9,963 nt of DNA, taken from Bacteroidota bacterium (lineage in GTDB: Bacteria > Bacteroidota > Bacteroidia > Chitinophagales > Chitinophagaceae). The DNA is taken from contig JAEZAY010000442.1 of the NCBI GenBank assembly GCA_023427575.1, forward strand, positions 1-9,963, given 5' to 3'. The notes beneath the pieces were generated by a model. It ran no database searches. It was given only the letters and a program-made list of their open reading frames with translations, and had not been told where the DNA came from. The position numbers and the translations under genes were made by a program. Numbering within the stretch: the first letter of the stretch is position 1; each line of letters opens with the position of its first letter. This document shows positions 7,481 through 9,963 of this stretch, one piece after another.

Positions 7481-7508
7481 AAATTGCTCATACGGGCAAT
7501 TTTCTTTT
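7481..7508 (+). terminator. Terminator-like hairpin upstream of susC-like gene
   Basis: AAATTGCTC (7481-7489) pairs with GGGCAATTT (7494-7502), with one T-G wobble and a 4-base loop ATAC. The T-rich tail TTTTCTTTT (7500-7508, overlapping the arm) follows. It is oriented to end plus-strand transcription. No gene ends nearby: the 92-residue gene stops 214 bases earlier and has its own hairpin. It may end a small RNA or attenuate transcription into the receptor gene. Confidence 0.5.
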
Positions 7509-7518
7509 ATCAACTTAT

Positions 7519-7592
7519 CAGGATCAGTGATCGTTCGTGCGGCAAAGCAGCAGGATCGGCAGCCAAAATGTCTAATTAACAGGATCAGGGAT
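7519..7592. repeat. Three spaced CAGGATC direct repeats
   Basis: CAGGATC occurs at 7519-7525, 7551-7557 and 7580-7586, with start-to-start spacings of 32 and 29 bases, close to three helical turns. The first and third copies match over 12 of 13 bases (CAGGATCAGTGAT and CAGGATCAGGGAT). The first copy overlaps a GATCA-G-TGATC palindrome (7522-7532). This could be an array of binding sites for an activator or repressor of the receptor gene. Confidence 0.4.
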
Positions 7593-7638
7593 ATTTCAGG
7601 GTGGCAAACAATATTTTGTTTCCCTGCCTTTTCCCTGA
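7585..7638 (+). other. Long interrupted hairpin
   Basis: TCAGGG (7585-7590) pairs with CCCTGA (7633-7638). After a symmetric 6-by-6 internal loop, CAGGG (7597-7601) pairs with CCCTG (7622-7626). After a 4-base one-sided bulge (TGGC), AAACAA (7606-7611) pairs with TTGTTT (7616-7621) around a TATT loop. In all there are 17 base pairs in three stems, with no T-run after it. This looks like an RNA structural element rather than a terminator. Confidence 0.45.
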
Positions 7639-7717
7639 GTTTCCGAATCTTCACATGAGCTTCAGTCCGAATGGCAGCTAATTCCTGCATCGGGTGTTTG
7701 AATTCTATTACCAGGGC

Positions 7718-7744
7718 CGGATGTACTCGCAAAAAGTACATCCG
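7718..7744. promoter_or_regulatory. Perfect 10-bp dyad before the susC-like start
   Basis: CGGATGTACT (7718-7727) and AGTACATCCG (7735-7744) are perfect inverted arms around a 7-base loop (CGCAAAA), ending 36 bases before the receptor ATG. GGATGTA from the left arm occurs again at 7775-7781, where its last base is the A of the start codon. The right arm could therefore pair with either copy. It may act as a DNA operator close to the promoter or as an RNA switch on translation. Confidence 0.5.
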
Positions 7745-7780
7745 CTAAATTTTGGTAACAGTACACAAAACACTGGATGT

Positions 7781-9963
7781 ATGAGAAAATATACACTGCT
7801 TCTATCAGGACTTCTCTTTTTTGTTACAACTGCTTTTTCACAAACCCGAACAATCAGGGGCCGGATCACCGACGATATGGGAAATCCCATTCAGAATGCA
7901 TCGGTACTGATCCGGGGATCCAATGAAGGGGTTGCATCGGAGCCAGACGGCAGTTTTACGATTCAGGTTCCCGCTTCAGCAACGGCCCTGATAGTTTCAT
8001 TTATTGGTATGAATGAAAAGCAGGTTGACCTTACTGAAGCCGATTCTTACGATATCGTTTTATCGGCCCGGAGCAATGACCTGGAAGATGTGGTGGTGGT
8101 AGGCTATGGAACTCAAAAGCGTTCAAACCTGGCCGCCTCAATTTCTACTGTAAAAGCAACCGATCTGGAGAACCGGCCATTCACTTCGGTGGATCAGTTG
8201 CTGCAGGGGAAGGTGGCGGGATTACAGGCGCCTTTCCTGAGTGGCCAGCCCGGTGCGGCACAGGAGATCCGGATCCGTGGAATTGGTTCCGTTACGGCGG
8301 GGTCCAATCCATTGTTTGTGGTTGACGGCATTATCATGACCACCGGAGATCTTTCCGATAATACCACAACGGCCAATACCATGGCCGGGATAAACGTAAA
8401 TGATATCGAATCGGTGAATGTTCTTAAAGATGCCCAGGCCACTTCCATTTACGGTTCCCGCGGCGCAAATGGCGTGATTCTTATAACCACAAAAAAAGGG
8501 CGGGTTGGTAAAACCCGGTTCCGCGCGGATGCGGAAATAGGCATTAATAAAATCGCGCCATTGCCCGATGCTGCCCGGTTCCTGAATGCCGATGAATGGA
8601 TAACATTACTGGAAGAGGGGATTTTAAACGCGGGTGGCGATCAGTCGGATGTGGATTTTTACAGTGACTATTTTGGCAAGGGTTCCGGCATTAACACCGA
8701 CTGGCGCGATGTAGTAACCCGGCAGGGTGCACAGCAGCAGTTCAACCTATCGGCCAGTGGCGGCGATGCCAAAAACCAATTTTATGTTTCCGGCGGATAT
8801 TTTAAGCAGGAAGGTGTTGTGCTTGCTTCTGAATTTTCAAGATATTCATTCCGCGTTAACTACAAACATATCGCCAGCGACAGGCTTAATTTTACTGTTA
8901 ACCTGAACGCTTCAAATTCCACACAACTGAGTCCAAGCAATGGCGGATTGTTTGCCAATCCCGTAGGTGCTATGCCCTTTCTCCGGCCAACTCAAAGTCC
9001 ATACAACCCCGATGGCAGCCTGAACATCAATATCGATGGCTCTAATACGGCGAATGTTTTTAATGGTAATTACAATCCCCTGTATATAGCCGAGAACGAC
9101 GTTAATAAACTCAATACAACCTTATTACAGGGCCAGGTTGGCGCAGAGCTGGCGATTCTCAGAAACCTAAAATACAGTTCGCGATTTAGTATTGATTACA
9201 ACAATCTGGAGGAGAATAGCTTTTACAACCAGTATCATGGAGATGGAGCCGGACTGGGCGGTTTGGGTTATGTAGTGTACAATCGGGTCTTTAACTGGAT
9301 CTCAACAAACCAGTTGGACTATAGTTCCCGCCTGGGTAAAAACGGTGATTTTCTGCTCGATGCCAAGCTGGGTTATGAGGCGCAGAAATCGCTGGGCTAC
9401 GATTTAACCAGTTCTGCTTCGGGTTATCCTCCCAGCAACCGGCTTCATTTGCTGGTAAATGCATCTGAGCCTTATTTTGTTAGTTCAACAGGAGATGATT
9501 TCAGTTTTGCGGGAATATATTCTTCCGCTACTATCAACTATAATGACAGGTATGTATTGAGCGGAAGCTTTCGGCGTGATGGATCTTCAAGATTCAGTGA
9601 AGATAACCGCTTTGGCAATTTCTGGTCTGTTGGTGCAGCGTGGAATCTCGACCGTGAGCCTTTTATTGAAAGTATTACGGCTTTATCCTCGCTTCGCCTG
9701 CGCGGATCTTATGGTACTTCGGGCAATGCCGATATCGGGAATTATTCGTGGCGGCAGCAGATTGGATATGGATTTTCATATGCGGGCGCCCCGGGTGCAG
9801 TGTTTAATGTAGTGGGAAATCAAAGCCTTACATGGGAAAGTACAAATCAGGCTGATATCGGCCTCGAAGCCGGTTTCTTAAATGACCGGATCAGTTTTAC
9901 ACTTGATTTCTATCGCCGGATTTCGGATCGTTTGCTGTTCAATAATCCTTTATCCCTTACAAC
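7781..9963 (+). CDS. SusC/RagA-type TonB-dependent receptor (3' end beyond window)
   Basis: Outer-membrane TonB-dependent receptor of the SusC/RagA family. The frame is open for 727 codons with no stop and leaves the window, so the C-terminal part of the barrel (family length is roughly 1000 residues) is missing. Residues 1-20 are a Sec signal peptide (TTAFS before QTR). Residues 23-98 are a carboxypeptidase-regulatory-like beta domain (GRITDDMGNPIQNASVLIRG). The TonB-box region is EDVVVVGYGTQKR (102-114). The plug spans about 115-240, with LLQGKVAGLQ (140-149), IRIRGIGS (163-170) and the SusC signature LKDAQATSIYGSRGANGV (215-232). The beta-barrel follows. No N-terminal STN domain is present, so control through a sigma/anti-sigma pair is unlikely. 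Such receptors import oligosaccharides or peptides with a SusD lipoprotein, expected just downstream. The ATG at 7781 gives an intact signal peptide. The ligand cannot be told from sequence. Confidence 0.95.
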   Translation, partial: MRKYTLLLSGLLFFVTTAFSQTRTIRGRITDDMGNPIQNASVLIRGSNEGVASEPDGSFTIQVPASATALIVSFIGMNEKQVDLTEADSYDIVLSARSNDLEDVVVVGYGTQKRSNLAASISTVKATDLENRPFTSVDQLLQGKVAGLQAPFLSGQPGAAQEIRIRGIGSVTAGSNPLFVVDGIIMTTGDLSDNTTTANTMAGINVNDIESVNVLKDAQATSIYGSRGANGVILITTKKGRVGKTRFRADAEIGINKIAPLPDAARFLNADEWITLLEEGILNAGGDQSDVDFYSDYFGKGSGINTDWRDVVTRQGAQQQFNLSASGGDAKNQFYVSGGYFKQEGVVLASEFSRYSFRVNYKHIASDRLNFTVNLNASNSTQLSPSNGGLFANPVGAMPFLRPTQSPYNPDGSLNINIDGSNTANVFNGNYNPLYIAENDVNKLNTTLLQGQVGAELAILRNLKYSSRFSIDYNNLEENSFYNQYHGDGAGLGGLGYVVYNRVFNWISTNQLDYSSRLGKNGDFLLDAKLGYEAQKSLGYDLTSSASGYPPSNRLHLLVNASEPYFVSSTGDDFSFAGIYSSATINYNDRYVLSGSFRRDGSSRFSEDNRFGNFWSVGAAWNLDREPFIESITALSSLRLRGSYGTSGNADIGNYSWRQQIGYGFSYAGAPGAVFNVVGNQSLTWESTNQADIGLEAGFLNDRISFTLDFYRRISDRLLFNNPLSLT

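Larger units (their letters stand above)
7345..7780 (+). other. Long structured leader upstream of the susC-like gene
   Basis: No convincing gene lies in these 436 bases. Short minus-strand frames here give low-complexity, unfamiliar products. The region contains, in order, a terminator-like hairpin (7481-7508), three CAGGATC repeats (7519-7586), a long interrupted hairpin (7585-7638) and a perfect dyad just before the receptor gene (7718-7744). Such an amount of pairing is consistent with a regulated 5' leader or a small RNA followed by the receptor promoter. A near-match to the -7 element (AAATTTTG, 7747-7754) would put transcription start only about 20 bases before the gene, which would instead make most of these elements DNA sites or a separate RNA. 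Confidence 0.5.

Noticed and set aside
7439..7741. Minus-strand open frame of 100 codons in the leader of the susC-like gene
   Set aside because: The product is not recognisable, has no domain-like pattern, and overlaps three hairpins and the dyad of the receptor leader. Chance openness is more likely.
1..9963. CRISPR array, tRNA, rRNA, insertion sequence or phage genes
   Set aside because: No regularly spaced repeats, no RNA gene signatures, no transposase or integrase motifs and no target-site duplications were seen on either strand.

Overview
The window looks like chromosomal DNA from a member of the Bacteroidota, most likely of the Chitinophagales/Sphingobacteriales type. This is inferred from a SusC-like outer-membrane receptor, an MG2/TonB-plug protein of a kind seen in that phylum, exported proteins whose signal peptides end in Ala-Gln, weak Shine-Dalgarno sequences and moderate GC content. 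No rRNA, tRNA, CRISPR array, transposase or phage gene was found.

Layout: positions 1-468 are non-coding apart from a possible C-terminal tail of an upstream gene. A four-gene plus-strand block follows: an aldo/keto reductase (469-1446), a large exported MG2-plus-plug protein (1493-3901), a short-chain dehydrogenase (3936-4652) and an exported Gfo/Idh/MocA-type oxidoreductase (4680-5789). Gaps of 46, 34 and 27 bases, with no terminator between the genes, suggest one operon. A 12-bp perfect hairpin with T-runs on both sides (5791-5833) ends the operon and also ends the convergent minus-strand gene, a secreted CE1-like esterase (5857-6714). After a 274-base divergent gap comes a small uncharacterised 92-residue gene (6989-7267) with its own likely terminator.

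The right end is a 513-base intergenic stretch and then a SusC/RagA-type TonB-dependent receptor starting at 7781, which runs off the window after 727 codons. The intergenic stretch is not featureless. It holds a terminator-like hairpin (7481-7508), three spaced CAGGATC repeats, a long interrupted hairpin (7585-7638) and a perfect 10-bp dyad (7718-7744). One arm of the dyad can alternatively pair with the bases touching the receptor's start codon. This unexplained leader is the part most worth a second look.

How the genes may work together (inference): the SusC receptor would import a ligand, probably a glycan fragment, with a SusD partner expected beyond the right edge. The exported esterase could remove ester groups from a polysaccharide. 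The aldo/keto reductase, SDR and Gfo/Idh/MocA enzyme would carry out NAD(P)-dependent redox on sugars or related carbonyls. No glycoside hydrolase, sensor or sigma/anti-sigma pair is visible, so a complete polysaccharide-utilisation locus cannot be claimed. All the protein families are known, and no wholly new protein system was recognised.
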